Shown piece by piece: positions 50,288 through 62,333 of a stretch of DNA of 64,000 bases (the stretch's first letter is position 1; every line of letters starts with the position of its first letter). Where the stretch lies: assembly GCA_947685225.1 (NCBI GenBank), contig CANTUV010000026.1, positions 57,001,501 through 57,065,500 of the forward strand, in the 5' to 3' direction. The position numbers were made by a program, and so were the translations under genes. The notes beneath the pieces were generated by a model that did no database searches, was not told where the DNA came from, and saw nothing but the letters and a program-made list of their open reading frames with translations. The stretch comes from Garcia nutans. Its lineage: Eukaryota > Streptophyta > Magnoliopsida > Malpighiales > Euphorbiaceae.

Positions 50288-52734
50288 CGGACTAGACCAG
50301 GGACCCTAGCATAGGAATTAAAATAAATAATTTTGGGAAAAAGACAAAGGAAGGATACAGCAAAGATAAGATACTCACATTTTCGTTATCACAGGCAATC
50401 ATATGTCCAAAAGACGCCTAAAATTATCACAATTAGTTTAGTAGAGTACCAGAGCTTTTATGCATAAATGAAGTTTTGCTTGCAAAGCAACTCTGCATAA
50501 GAGCGACTTTGGAAATAAAATAATAGGTAACCAAGAAGTTAGAACCTGATGGCAGACGCAGTAGGTAGGTTCGTTTGGATCAATGGGTTGATCAACATCA
50601 ACAGGGACATTAAAATCCTTCTTGATTCCCGGAGGAGGCATGAGCTCAAAATCCCTATCACGTTCTCGATCCCATTCCCGGTCTTTGAAATCAATCCTTT
50701 TTGACTGAAGTGTTCCATAAAAGGACTTGCGCTTTTCAACTTTAGGAATTAATATAGGTTGTGGAGGAAGAATTGCTGGTTCATCTGCTGGTATTTTTCC
50801 TTCTGAAAATATTGAAAAGAAGGAAAAGCAAAACATAAATACCATGAGTAAAAGAATATCACAATTCAATAAGCTACCTGAAGCACCAAGTTCCAAAGTA
50901 ATCATTTTACCCAGTCTTGAACAGCTAGATGAAATTGACTTTCATAATATATTGTTTAACATGATGGCAGATAGTGACAAAATGTTATATTTGGAATATT
51001 ATAATGATCTTTTTATTTTTTGTGATGCATTTTTAATAGGGTGGGATGTCGTTTGAGGTGAAAGCCTGAGCATTACTAGATAGGGGCCTGTTCCAGGATT
51101 AGTCTTTGGGTGACATGACACTAAATTTGAATGATCTGTTACCATGCTTCAAATCTTCTGCGAAGTTGTTCAGATCCTCATCCAGTCGTTTTATATGGCA
51201 GTCAATCTGCATATAATGACAAAGGACAACAATTAGAAGCAGTAGGTTTATTGAAACGACCTACATAATTGACTACATTGCATTGACTGTCGCATTTACC
51301 AATGCTTGATGGAATATTGTCATGCTTAATTGATTTTATAGACAAAAGGACGCTGGTGATAACAAAGTGCAACATAGTATATGTTCAGACAACCTATCAG
51401 CAACAACTTAAACATGAAAATAGCAAGAGGATTAAATAGATCGGAAAGGAATGACCATGTGGGGTAGTTTTATTCTCACATGAGAAAAGGTGAAAATGCA
51501 ATGGTGCACTCAGCAATTTAGATTAGCTCTGAAAAAAAAAACATTCTAGCTTTGCAGCTTCACCGACCAAAATATACATGCATGTTGCATAAAATACTAT
51601 TTTCGGGGTAAAACATCTCCCAATAATTTGTGGTTTATGGCATGATACTTTATCTTAATGTCTAATCGGCTAACAGACAACTGAAACCTGTCATAATACA
51701 CATCCAAAATCAGTAGCACAACGAGTAGATCCCTGGTACATAGCAAGCTTCAATGATGCTATTTTCTGTAACTGTAATTTTAAGAGGCTACAATACATTA
51801 TCCAACTGATGATACTATCAATATGCATAATTTTACTTTCAAATCTAAACTCAATCTCCATATCTCAAAACAATTCCTGAAATAGAAAAAAAAACAAGTC
51901 CACTAGGCATTACAAACATATTGTTGAACTACAAAAAGAGCAAAATGCCATTTTTCACAGCACCAACCACAAGAAACTCTAAGATATCAAAGCAATATAT
52001 ATAATATCAGGAAGATAGGACAACTAATTGAAGGTCTTAATTTGGAAGAAACTTACAAGATCATAAGCCTGCCGTGCCAACAGAACCTTCTCAGTACACA
52101 AACTTAATGCATTGTCCTGGTTTGCCTCAATATCCTTTCTCATTCTCTCAACAGCATCATCCTCTTCAATGTTATTGCTATTATAAGTACTACCATTCCC
52201 TCTCTTCGAGCTTTGGGATGCCAATCCCAAACAGTATTTTGTCTGCTGCCTAGTTTGATTTATCATCGGTTCAACCAATGCAACAGACATATATGTAATG
52301 AGGCATATGGACACCCACATAGCGAGACAATACTACAAATATAAACAGATGTTTCATATAAAAATCAGAGATAAGAGGAAGCAGATACAAATAGGCAAAA
52401 TTCAGCAACAAGCCTAATAATTCTTAATTTTACAAGTTATAGACATGCAATCGTGTAACGTATATGTCTATGGGCTTACAATGGGATCGTTCGCGGAGTT
52501 CTCTGATAGTATTGAGAAGTCTTTGCAGCTCAACAGGTAATGTGCATGCATCTATTAAAATTTAAATTCAGATTTTTAATTTTTTTTTAAAATTGCAATA
52601 AATTAAGCTCATACATATTTCACACAAGAAAACGAAACATAAAAACTAAAAATTTTGAAAAAAAAAGACACGAAATTTAGGAACTTACACTCTAGATAAT
52701 CGTCGACGTACACTCCAGTTCTTGCGATTGCCAT
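49558..52734 (-). CDS. ING2: ING-family PHD-finger chromatin protein
   Basis: Seven exons (52734-52689, 52551-52480, 52268-52057, 51206-51143, 50802-50546, 50417-50379, 49668-49558) total 801 nt, giving 266 residues, close to Arabidopsis ING2. The order is typical: N-terminal ING helices (MAIARTGVYVDDYLE, ELQRLLNTIRELRERSH, INQTRQQTKYCLGLASQSS, ALSLCTEKVLLARQAYDL), a basic linker with KRKSFYG, then a C-terminal PHD finger with all C4HC3 ligands (TYCVCHQ, MIACDNENCEGGEWFHYACVG, GKWYCPTC). ING proteins read H3K4me3 and sit in histone acetyltransferase or deacetylase complexes. Oddity: the frame requires exon 3 to start at 52268, where the intron would end in AC rather than AG; see findings. In Arabidopsis, ING2 (At1g54390) is next to SINE1. 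Confidence 0.85.
50260..50286. repeat. (AT)n microsatellite in an ING intron
   Basis: A run of alternating T and A just upstream (genomic left) of exon 6 on the minus strand. It is a simple repeat with no apparent role. Confidence 0.8.
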
Positions 52735-53946
52735 TTTTAGCTTTCTTCCTTTCTCTTCTTCGGGTTCTAGGGTTTTTAGGTGAGCTTCTTTTTTTTCCTT
52801 CTATATGCTGTGTTTAGCGGGCAAAGAAGAAGAACCGTTAAAACGGTGTCGTTTCATGTTTATTGTCTTCTTTTTCGAGGAATTTTAATCGGTCGGAGTG
52901 GTTTAGAGAAGGTTTTGACCGTTGGGAACGCGGGGACTTCAGGTGGGACCTTTACAGTTAAGTTGGACTATTTTCTTGATGATGAATTAATGATTAACAA
53001 ATTTTATGTTTTTCTATTTCATTCTATAAATATTTTCTTTTAAATGAAATTTTAAGAAGCATAATTTAAAATTGCAAAAATATACAAATATGATCGTGAT
53101 ATTTAAATTTAAAAATATATATATTTAATATTTTTTTATTTAAAAATATATTAAAGTTGAAAAAATAAATATTTAAATGTGATATTAATATTTAGATTCA
53201 ATTATATATACTTCTCATTTTTTTTTCAAAAATATATAACAAATTTATAAAATAAAAAATATTATAAAAATTAAAATATATATAAAATTTTATTTTTTAC
53301 TTAGGGAAATGTATCTATATTTTTTAGACAAAAAATATAATGTGTATGTATTTGCTTAAATATTTATATCTTTTTCTAATTTGCTATATATTTTTAAGAT
53401 AAAAACAAATGAGATATATGTATACTTCTAAGTTTGAATATAGAATCATATTATAACCTTTTCCTTTAAAATAAGAGTTGAATTTTATAATTTGGAAAAT
53501 TTTTTAACTTACTGATTTTCGTTTTTCACTCTGATTGGTACTATGCCACTATTTCATTTAATGCTGTCCAACATGTAATAATATTATTTATTGTGTTTTA
53601 AATAAAAATTTATTTATATGAGATAAAAAGACATTAAAATAAAGCCTTCAAAAAAAAAAGACATTAAAATAAATAAATAATAACGAAATTGGAACTTCAC
53701 TTTGCTCAAAAAATAATCATGAAGAAGAAACTGCTATATCCATAAATTAAAATTAAAAGAAAAAAATGGGGTGGTGATAGCATCACCAAGCTCGATTCTC
53801 ACGTCTATGGTGTTGGGTGGTGGAGCCAACGGTTCAATTTCTCAAGTCTCAATTCAACTAATATGCACAAAAAACTTAAGCTTCAGATTCATATATCTAT
53901 ATTTTTCTCATCATAGCAGTGCTGGTTCACCCAAGTCTACCAATTG
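52735..53946. other. Spacer between ING and the PPR pseudogene
   Basis: Two divergent transcription units share this 1.2-kb region. The ING promoter lies near 52740-52960 and the rest is AT-rich with no recognisable features. The 87-residue frame at 52780-53043 is not recognised. Confidence 0.5.
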
Positions 53947-56900
53947 ATGAGTGTTACCTGCTTCAGCTCCATGTCCCTTCGCGGGTTCTTCTCAAAATCC
54001 TTATATTTTCACTTCCCTCATAGATTCAAAGCGCCTTTCTTTCTAAAACCAACGCAAAACCCCCGAAAGGTAAAACCTTGTTCATTGTTTATTATCCACA
54101 TCCCAACAATTATGAGTTCCGTTTTTTCATAGCTGAACTGTAATTTTCCATTTTTTTTCCTGTGCAGTATTTCCATAGGAATTTAAGTGGACCGAGATTA
54201 GCTTGTGATGCATGTGACGATATTTCTGATAGGGAAAACGAAGGGAATTTGAGAGTAATTGACTTCCTGTATTTGATGGATCAGACTGGAATTCGCGCGA
54301 ATTCTCAGGCATATCTATGGCTTTTGGACTCATGTTTGAATTCTGGGTCTTCGGTAGATTGCGAAAAGCTTCATGGGAAGATTCTGAAGGCGGGTTTTGA
54401 TAGAGAAACTGTTTTGTGTGATAGGCTCATCGATTTTTATCTTGCAGCAGGTGATTTGGACGGTGTAGTTAAGCTTTTTGATGATATGCCTAGCAGAAGT
54501 GTAATTACATGGAATAAGATATTATCTAGTTTTGTTGCAAAGAAAATGCCCGACAGAGTGGGCCTGTTTTTACGAATGATGGAGGAAAACGTAAATCCGA
54601 GTGAAGTTACATTTGCCAGTGTTCTAAGGGCTTGTGGGCATGGTCGCTACGTTGAGCAGATTCATGCAAATATTATTCGTCACGGATTTGCAAATAGTCC
54701 TATTGCGTGTAATCCTTTGATTGATTCGTATGCCAAAAGTGGGTTTGTACTCCATGCTAGAAAGGTTTTTCACAAAATGGATATGGAGAAGAAGCTATTT
54801 GCCTATTTTGTGATATGCATATATCAGGACTATCTCCTACTCCCTATGTATTCTCAAGTGTTTTGAGTGCCTGCACCAAAATAGAGTTGTTTGATACTGG
54901 AGAGCAGCTTCATGCACTAGTTTTCAAGCGTGGATTTTTTTTGGAGACATGTGTGCAATGCTCTAGTCACATTGTATACTCGCTTAGGAAACTTCAGATC
55001 TGCTGAACAAGTTTTCAGCGAAATACAGTGTAAGGATGAAGTCTGATATAATTCACTAATCTCTGGGCTCGCGCAGCAAGGATGCAGTGATAGGGCTTTG
55101 GAATTGTTTAAGAAAATGCAGCTTGATCGCCTGAAACCAGATTGTGTTACAGTTGCAAGTCTCTTGAGTGCTTGTGCATATTTAAGGGCTCTTTCTAAGG
55201 GAGAACAACTACACTCGTATGCAATTAAACTAGGAATGTCTTTAGATATTATTATTGAAGGTTCTCTGCTTGATCTTTATGTGAAATGCTCTGATATAGA
55301 GACTGCCCACAAATTTTTCCTCACCACACAAACAGAAAATGTAGTTTTATGGAATGTGATGCTTGTGGCTTATGGGCAGTTGGATGATTTAAGCGATTCA
55401 TTTTGGATATTTAGACAAATGCAGATTGAAGGCTTGATCCTAATCAATTTACATACCCGAGTATTTTGAGAACGTGTACTTCTTGTGGAGCCATTGATTT
55501 AGGGGAGCAAATCCATTCTCAAGCCATAAATGCTGGCTTTCAATTTAATGTGTACATCTGTAGTGTGCTTATAGATATGTATGCTAAGCATGGCAAATTG
55601 GATACTGCCCGAGGAATTCTTAGAAGGCTTGAAGAGGAAGATGTTTCATGGACAGCTATGATTGCTGGGTACACAGCATGATTTGTTTGCTAAAGCTATT
55701 AAACTGTTTGAAGAAATGCTAAGCCAAGGGATCCAATCAGACAATATAAGTTTTTCGAGTGCAATCAGTTCATGTGCTGGTATTCGAGCACTGAATCAAG
55801 GTCGACAAATTCATGTTCAATCATATGTCTCTGGTTATTCACAGGATCTTTCAATTGGCAATGCACTTGTTAGTCTTTACGCTAGATGTGGTAGGATCCG
55901 AGAAGCACACTTGGCATTTGTAAAAAATAAGTTTAAAGACAGTATATCATGGAATGGATTGATATCCGGATTTGCCCAAAGTGGACACTGTGAGGAAGCT
56001 TTGAAATTTTTTGCTGAGATGAAAAGAGCAAATGTAGAAGCAAGTTTATTCACTTTTGGTTCTGCTATTAGTGCTGCCGCCAATATAGCAAATATAAAAC
56101 AAGGAAAGCAGATTCACGCGATGACTCTAAAAACAGGTTTTGATTCAGAAATTGAAGTTTCCAATGCTTTAATCACATTATATGCAAAGTGTGGCTGCAT
56201 TGATGATGCGAAGAGAGAGTTTTTTGAGATGCCTGAGAAAAATGAGGTTTCTTGGAATGCTCTTATAACGGGCTATTCTCAACATGGATGTGGTATTGAA
56301 GCAGTAAATCTTTTTGAGAAAATGAAACAGTTTGGGCCAATACCAAACCATGTCACTTTTGTGGGTGTTCTATCAGCTTGCAGCCATGTGGGTTTAGTCA
56401 ACGAGGGGCTTGCCTATTTTGAATCCATGAGCAAAGAGCATGGCTTGGTGCCTAAGCCAGAACATTATGTATGTGCTGTGGATCTTCTGAGTAGTGCTGG
56501 TCTTTTGAGCCAGGCAAAAAGGTTTATTGAGGAGATGCCAGTTGAACCAGATGCAATGCTTTGGAGGACCCTTTTGAGTTCTTGTACAGTTCATAAGAGC
56601 ACAGAAACTGGGGCTCGTCATCTGCTGATATTGGAACCTGAAGATTCAGCAACTTATGCTCTTCTATCAAATATGTATGCAGTGGCTGGGAAATGGGATT
56701 GTAGGGATCGGACCAGGCAAATGATGAAAGAAAGGGGTGTGAAGAAAGAGCCTGGTCTTAGCTGGATTGAGGTTAGGAACTCAGTTCATGCATTTTTTTG
56801 TTGGTGATAAGCTCCATCCACTAGCAGATAAAATATATGAATTCTTAGCTGATCTGAATAAACGGGCGGCTGAATTTGGTTATGTGCAAGATCAATATAG

Positions 56901-57160
56901 CCTGTTGAATGATGTGGAGCAGACGCAGAGGGATCCAACTTCATGTATTCACAGTGAGAAACTGGCTGTTTCATTTTGGGCTCCTTAGTTTGCGTGATCC
57001 AATTCCCATACGTGTAATAAAGAATCTTCGTGTCTGTAATGACTGCCACACATGGATCAAGTTTGTATCAAAGATTTCAAATCGAACAATTGTGGTACGA
57101 GATGCATACCAGTTCCATCATTTTGAAGATGGAGTTTGTTCATGTAGAGATTATTGGTAA
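53947..57160 (+). pseudogene. DYW-class pentatricopeptide repeat (PPR) protein, multiply broken
   Basis: The exon 53947-54069 (putative organelle-targeting sequence) and a long exon 54168-57160 resemble the Arabidopsis At4g13650-type DYW PPR proteins of about 1060 residues, which edit C to U in organelle transcripts. Many 35-residue repeats are clear (WNALITGYSQHGCGIEAVNL, FVGVLSACSHVGLVNEGLAY), followed by the E motifs and the DYW deaminase domain with IHSEKLAVSF, RVCNDCHTWIKFVSKI and terminal CSCRDYW. Breaks: a deletion and shift near 54800, a shift near 55000, a TGA near 55044, and shifts near 55435, 55675, 56800 and 56980. Six or seven lesions across 3 kb exclude function and sequencing error. 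Catalytic residues are otherwise conserved, so decay is fairly recent. Confidence 0.92.
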
Positions 57161-58357
57161 GCAAACTTGCGTGAAGATTATTGTAAACAAGGATTTCAGG
57201 GGATGTGAAAGTAAACTATGATTCCAGAGGAATCTGCAATAGCTGGTAAAATTACTAACTGTAGGCTAATAACTTTATCCTTTATCTATTGTTTTATTGT
57301 AGAATTTATTAGCTTCTGATGAAATGTGGTTTAGAAACTTTTTAAGTGAAGGGGATTTTTTCTTTTTATAGTGCCTTCTTCGTTTTGTTTGTTATCCACG
57401 GGAAGTCTCCTCCAATCATCTGTTCTTTCATACAGTATTATGAGAGTGGTGTTTGTTCCTATACAGATCACAGGTAATTTCTCATCTGTAATTTTTATAA
57501 GTCACCTCAGTTGGCTTCTGAAACAAATATTCGTAATTTCTCAAACCTCACACGCATATCATATTGGTCATGGCTCCGCAAATAGTTTACTTATCATTTG
57601 ATACAGGTATTTGCATGCGGGCTTTTCACTGTAGCACATACTTCAGTATAAAAGCATTCATTTTGGTATTTTTCCATGTGGTTCTTAGCGTTGAGGTTTT
57701 TATTTTATCAGTTTTCATGTTGGAAGGAGGTAATTTATAGAGAATTCTTGGTATTGAAAAGACGATATAATCATGCCATTTTGCCAAAATTAAAATATTA
57801 TTTTAATCAAAATTTCCATGTTCAATGTTTCAAAAGTTTTCTCTTCTTGCTGTTTTCTGTCTTTGGATTTTGCCTTCATTCGTAAATGAGAAGAATAATA
57901 TATGGGAAGGTTTTTTTAGCCTGACGAATATGATGATGCATGATTTGTTATTTTGTTTAATTGATATAATATTATGTTTTTTTGCGCAGGCATTGATGCA
58001 ATTCCTTCAATAAACTAGAGTTTGGTCTAACACGGCTGTTGACTTTAACTTGTTTTTCGGGCGCATTGACAACGTTGCCCAGCTTTAGCTATGTTCTATA
58101 GCAGGCATTAGAAGGATAATATTGGAATTCTGTTACACTAGCTATGTTCAAACCGCTTGAATTTTTTTTTCCCCAAATGCCGTAATCCAAATATGAAGAT
58201 TCTCTTGAAACTTCAGCTATAAAATAGTTAAGCCATGAAATTATCTCTCTAATAAGAAACCCCAAACACAGAGCTTTACCGTTCTTTTCTCTAAATTCAT
58301 CCTAAGAAGACACCAGAGTTTTTCATTTCTTTTCTCTAAATTCATCCAATATTTATC
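57161..58357. other. Spacer between the PPR pseudogene and the SDR gene
   Basis: No coding sequence recognised. The last 150 bp should hold the SDR leader; an ATTCATCC-type motif with TTTTCTCTAAATTCATCC appears twice (58285-58302 and 58331-58348). Confidence 0.5.
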
Positions 58358-59514
58358 ATGGCAGGTGAGATTACCAGGGAGGTAGCAGTAGCATCCTCTT
58401 CTCTTCCACTCCACGGTCGGGTAGCTATAGTAACAGGGGGTTCCCGTGGCATTGGCCGTGCCATTTCCACCCACCTTCACTCCCTTGGAGCAAGAGTTGT
58501 GCTCAACTATGCCTCAAACTCAACCCAAGCTGATCTTCTTGTATCTGAGCTCAATGCCTCACTGGGCCGTCTTGGATATTTCAGGGGCCCGAGCAGAAAA
58601 TGGTTAAGCTTTTCAAACCTCTAATTTCTTTTGGAATTTCACGGCTTAGATTATTATAACTACGGTTTAATTGCTCAAGATTTAGAGATATTTCCTTGTA
58701 AATTATATTGGGGAAGACTTGAAACTTTTAGGCTTGTAATGTGTTCTAAACTTGAAGGGATTTTTACATAGAGAGATGGGTTAGAAACAAGAGCCAGGTG
58801 CTCTAAGAAGATAAAGAAGAAAACAGAGCAGGATCAAGAGTGGTGGTGAACGTACAAAATATTTTAGTTTGTTGCTCTCAAGGGGGGGTCCTGAGTGGTG
58901 CCTCAGCTCCAACTTCTCATCCCCAAGCAGTTGCAGTGAGAGCTGATGTTTCAGACCCAGATCAAGTCAAGCAACTCTTTGACAAAGCTGAGCAAGAATT
59001 TGGCTCAAAAATCCATATCCTTGTAAACTGTGCTGGAGTTGCGGATCCAAAGTACCCCACTTTGGCGAATACAACAGTGGAGGACTGGGATAGGACTTTC
59101 AATGTCAACACCAAAGGAGCATTTTTGTGCTGTAGCGAAGCAGCTAATAGGTTGGCTCGTGGAGGTGGTGGAAGAATCATCACAATGTCGTCATCTGTCA
59201 TCGGATCAAATTTTCCAGGATATGCAGCTTACACAGCATCCAAGGCAGCGGTGGAGGCAATGACAAAGATACTAGCCAAGGAGCTAAGGGGGACAGGAAT
59301 AACTGCTAATAGTGTTGCTCCAGGGCCAGTGGCTACAGAGTTGTTTTTTGCGGGTAAAACTGAGGAAACTGTCAAGAGAATTGCTGATGCTTGCCCTTTC
59401 GAACGACTAGGTGAGCCAAAGGATATAAGTCAAGTTGTGGGATTCTTGGCTGGTGATGCAGGGGAGTGGATCAATGGCCAAGTCATTAGGGTTAATGGTG
59501 GATCAGTTATCTAG
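58358..59514 (+). CDS. Short-chain dehydrogenase/reductase (NADPH-dependent aldehyde reductase-like), exon interrupted
   Basis: The N-terminal part (58358-58561) and C-terminal part (58899-59514) join into one classic SDR of about 270 residues, like At3g03980/At5g18210. Seen are the cofactor loop TGGSRGIGRAIS near residue 28, NCAG at the structural motif, the catalytic Ser in MSSSVIG, YxxxK as YTASK, and the end INGQVIRVNGG. These proteins reduce reactive aldehydes or ketones with NADPH. A 337-bp insert (58562-58898), bounded by TGCCTCA repeats, interrupts the exon and adds a stop at about 58621. Deleting it restores ELNASAPTSHPQAVAV, the expected family sequence. Splicing from 58568 to 58883 would also stay in frame but uses a weak donor. 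The gene is either newly disrupted or rescued by splicing. Confidence 0.85.
58562..58898. mobile_element. 337-bp insertion in the SDR coding exon
   Basis: The insert is flanked by TGCCTCA at 58555-58561 and 58899-58905; extending by one base gives ATGCCTCA and GTGCCTCA (7 of 8). Its ends (CTGGGCCGTCTTGG and GTCCTGAGTGG) show no convincing inverted repeat, and there is no A tail, so its class is unknown. It is non-coding. Confidence 0.6.
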
Positions 59515-60728
59515 ATGTTTAGTTGCATTTTCTTTTTCTTTTCTTTTATGTTCTTGGAGTTATTTACTTCTTTATCCCTGCCATTTTTTGTATTTTTCTT
59601 TCCTAATCAGATGCTTAAACTTTTATCAGACGCAGGTCTGTTTTTTTTTAGATAGAACCAGACGCAGGTCTGTTACAGACTGTCGTAATGGTCATGGCAG
59701 GGAGTTTTACTGATGACCATATGTGATACTGAAAAACATTATATAGGAATAACATTTCCCTGAAAATACTTATGCAGCTTAATATTGCAAATTAAAATGA
59801 TTAGGGAAGTCCAGCTTGGTGAAACTTGAAAAGTTGAATTATAACTTACGCATTTTTTTAAGTTGATCATCCCATGTATAGAACTACTTTGAGTTGAACA
59901 ATCCTTACCTTAAAAGCAATAAAGAATTAGCCTTGTATTTTTCTTTTCAAAATATCGTTCGTCAATAGATGATTTTTTTTTTGTGATTTTCCCAGAAATG
60001 ATATTCCACAGTGAATTTTGTATCATACTTGAAAATTAATTTATAATAACACTTTATTATAATAAGAAAATTTAAGTAAATTATCCACTAAACTTTCTCC
60101 TTATTTCTTACATGGGGATTTAGAATTGAATAATAAATAAATTCTTTCCTTTTAAACTTGATAAAAGAAAAGGCACACCCAAACATAATTTAAGGGTGAA
60201 TACATATCTAATCTGTAATATACTATTTATGCTAGAATACCCTAACAGTACAACATTATCGATAACAATAAAAAAAATTAATTATACGGATTTTTTTTAT
60301 AATTTTATATTTTTTTTATATTTTATAGATATATTTTTTGATTTATTAATAAGAATTTATTTATTATTTAAAAATAATTATATGAAGGAGAAGAAAGAAG
60401 ACTTATTGTAAGTCTTTATTAGTAAATAAAAAATCTTATTGGCCAATGATAATCATCTTAAAAAAAATTATTAATGAAAAAAAATCATAGTGGAGTGTGG
60501 AAATTAACCCGCAAAATGGAAGGCGTACCTGGCAGCAAGTAACCAGAAATATCTAGACGATGACGTCCTGCATGATGCTATCGAACAGATTTTTTCTCTC
60601 CAATTGTAATGGGAGCAAGAGAAGAGACAATTCCACGACCAAATTGACCGCCCAATTAAAATACATATATTAGCCGGAAAACCGCAAAAACCAAAAAGAA
60701 GTTTGAAATAGGCATTGATTCTTTTCTT
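59515..60728. other. SDR 3' flank, AT-rich spacer
   Basis: It contains two copies of the palindromic 16-mer CAGACGCAGGTCTGTT at 59627-59642 and 59659-59674. The rest is AT-rich with no gene. Confidence 0.5.
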
Positions 60729-61150
60729 TGGACGCAAATGGCTAGCTACTGCAAACTCCACTACTCCTCCTCCGCCACTACAAGGTCTAGTAGCCACAGT
60801 CACCGGCTCATCCCGGGCCATCGGTTAGGCCATAGCCATCTACTTAGTCTTGTTTGGGTCTGAACTAGTTGTAAATCACAGTTCCAACAAGGACCAATCT
60901 CATCTGGTAGTTAATGAAATCATTCTTCTTCTCTTGATCATGTATTCATTTTAATACCTCGCGAGCCATCGCTGTCCAAGCATATATCAGATCCTGCTCA
61001 TTTTAAGTTATTGTTTGATGAAACTGAGAAAGTGTTCGGATCAGATGTTCAGGTATTGGTTAATTCAGCTGGGATTGCTAGCTAACCGTAAGCACCTCAC
61101 CATCGCTAATACTTCTGTCGACGGTTTTGATTGCATTTTCAGGAACTTAC
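60729..61150 (+). pseudogene. SDR relic, probable tandem duplicate
   Basis: Translation starts with MASYCKLHYSS-like sequence. In other frames it yields LQGLVATVTGSSRAIG then a stop, AIAIYLVLFGSELVVNHSSN, AVQAYISDPAHFKLLFDETE and DVQVLVNSAGIAS then stops. These are the first 110 or so residues of the same SDR family as the gene 1.2 kb upstream, with the cofactor Gly degraded and several stops. The catalytic half is missing. It is an old duplicate fragment. Confidence 0.78.
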
Positions 61151-62320
61151 GCTGTAGTTTTTTTCCTAATAGGGTTGAACAACATGTGAAATTGCAGTTT
61201 TATCGTAAATATCTGTTAAAAAAAAGCTCATTTGTAAATAGTGCCACTTAAATGTTTCATAAATATAAATTTAAAAATTAATTATACATCAATTAAATTA
61301 TAAATGAAAATAAAAACATATAAAATATTTGAGACATTGAAAATTTTAATTTATTTATAAAAAAAATAATTGGATCATAATTTAATAAAAGTTCTTAACC
61401 AAATTAATATTTAAATATTACTTTTTTATATTTCTTAATTAAATAAATAAAACTTACCATTTTATTTATCTAAATTAATTTATTATAATGTATTTTTTTC
61501 AATTTTATTAATATTTTTATCGATGAGCACATGCTTAATATTGCAATATGCTAATAATTGTTTAATATTGCAATATGCTAATATTTTAATATTATAAATG
61601 AATTAAATTATTTGAGTTTAGTTTAAATTTTAGTTCAATAAAAATTTATTTAAACTGTATTTTTTTATTAATAAGTTAAGTTTATATTAAAAAATATTAG
61701 ACTCATTAACTTATAAATTGACTTATTTAAAAAGTTATTGAAATATTTTATAAATTAATTCGTTTATTACGTTAAATTATTAATATATATAATTTAATTT
61801 ATATATTTTTTAAATTATGTACTTGAATATAATATTTTTTTAACTCATTTAATTTATATAATTTATTAATATATGTTATATGTAATAAATAAATTAAATA
61901 ATATAAAATATAAAATAATTTAAAATTTTATAATAAAATATAAAATTATAATAATGTGATATTTTATTTTTATTAATATATATAATTATATTTTTTATTC
62001 TTTATAAAGATATGAAAATATATAAAATTAAATAAAAAATTAAAATTAAAATAAATTTATTGAATTTATTAAATTTAATTAAATTAAAGTTTAAATTTAA
62101 ATTTAAATTTGATTTGAATCCGTATTTGAATTTGAATATTTGATATCGGTTATTCAAATACGAGCTTGAATTTGGCCATTGTACACCGAACCGAATTTAA
62201 ATTTTTTAAAATTTGACTCCACCCGGCTCGGATATTTTACGCTCAGCTGATAGATACCACCATGTCAAGGAGCCACACCGTCCACTCTTACTCTACATAT
62301 CTAGTCACCTAAAATAATGC
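61151..62320. other. Extremely AT-rich spacer
   Basis: No gene recognised. A 22-bp direct repeat (TTAATATTGCAATATGCTAATA) occurs at 61535-61556 and 61562-61583, each with the palindrome ATATTGCAATAT. The last 100 bp become GC-richer and lead into the TBP promoter. Confidence 0.55.
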
Positions 62321-62322
62321 GA

Positions 62323-62333
62323 CCCACGTGTCC
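62323..62333 (+). promoter_or_regulatory. G-box (CACGTG) upstream of TBP
   Basis: The sequence CCCACGTGTCC contains the palindromic G-box core CACGTG, a target of plant bZIP and bHLH factors. It lies about 180 bp upstream of the probable TATA box. Function here is inferred. Confidence 0.4.

Noticed and set aside
57371..58013. Series of hydrophobic open frames after the PPR pseudogene
   Set aside because: T-rich DNA gives Phe/Leu/Ser-rich translations by chance; no conserved motif.
58241..58480. Minus-strand frame overlapping the SDR start
   Set aside because: Shadow of the SDR coding strand.
61535..61583. 22-bp direct repeat with internal palindrome, considered as a binding-site array
   Set aside because: Only two copies in DNA of about 85% A/T; more likely slippage.
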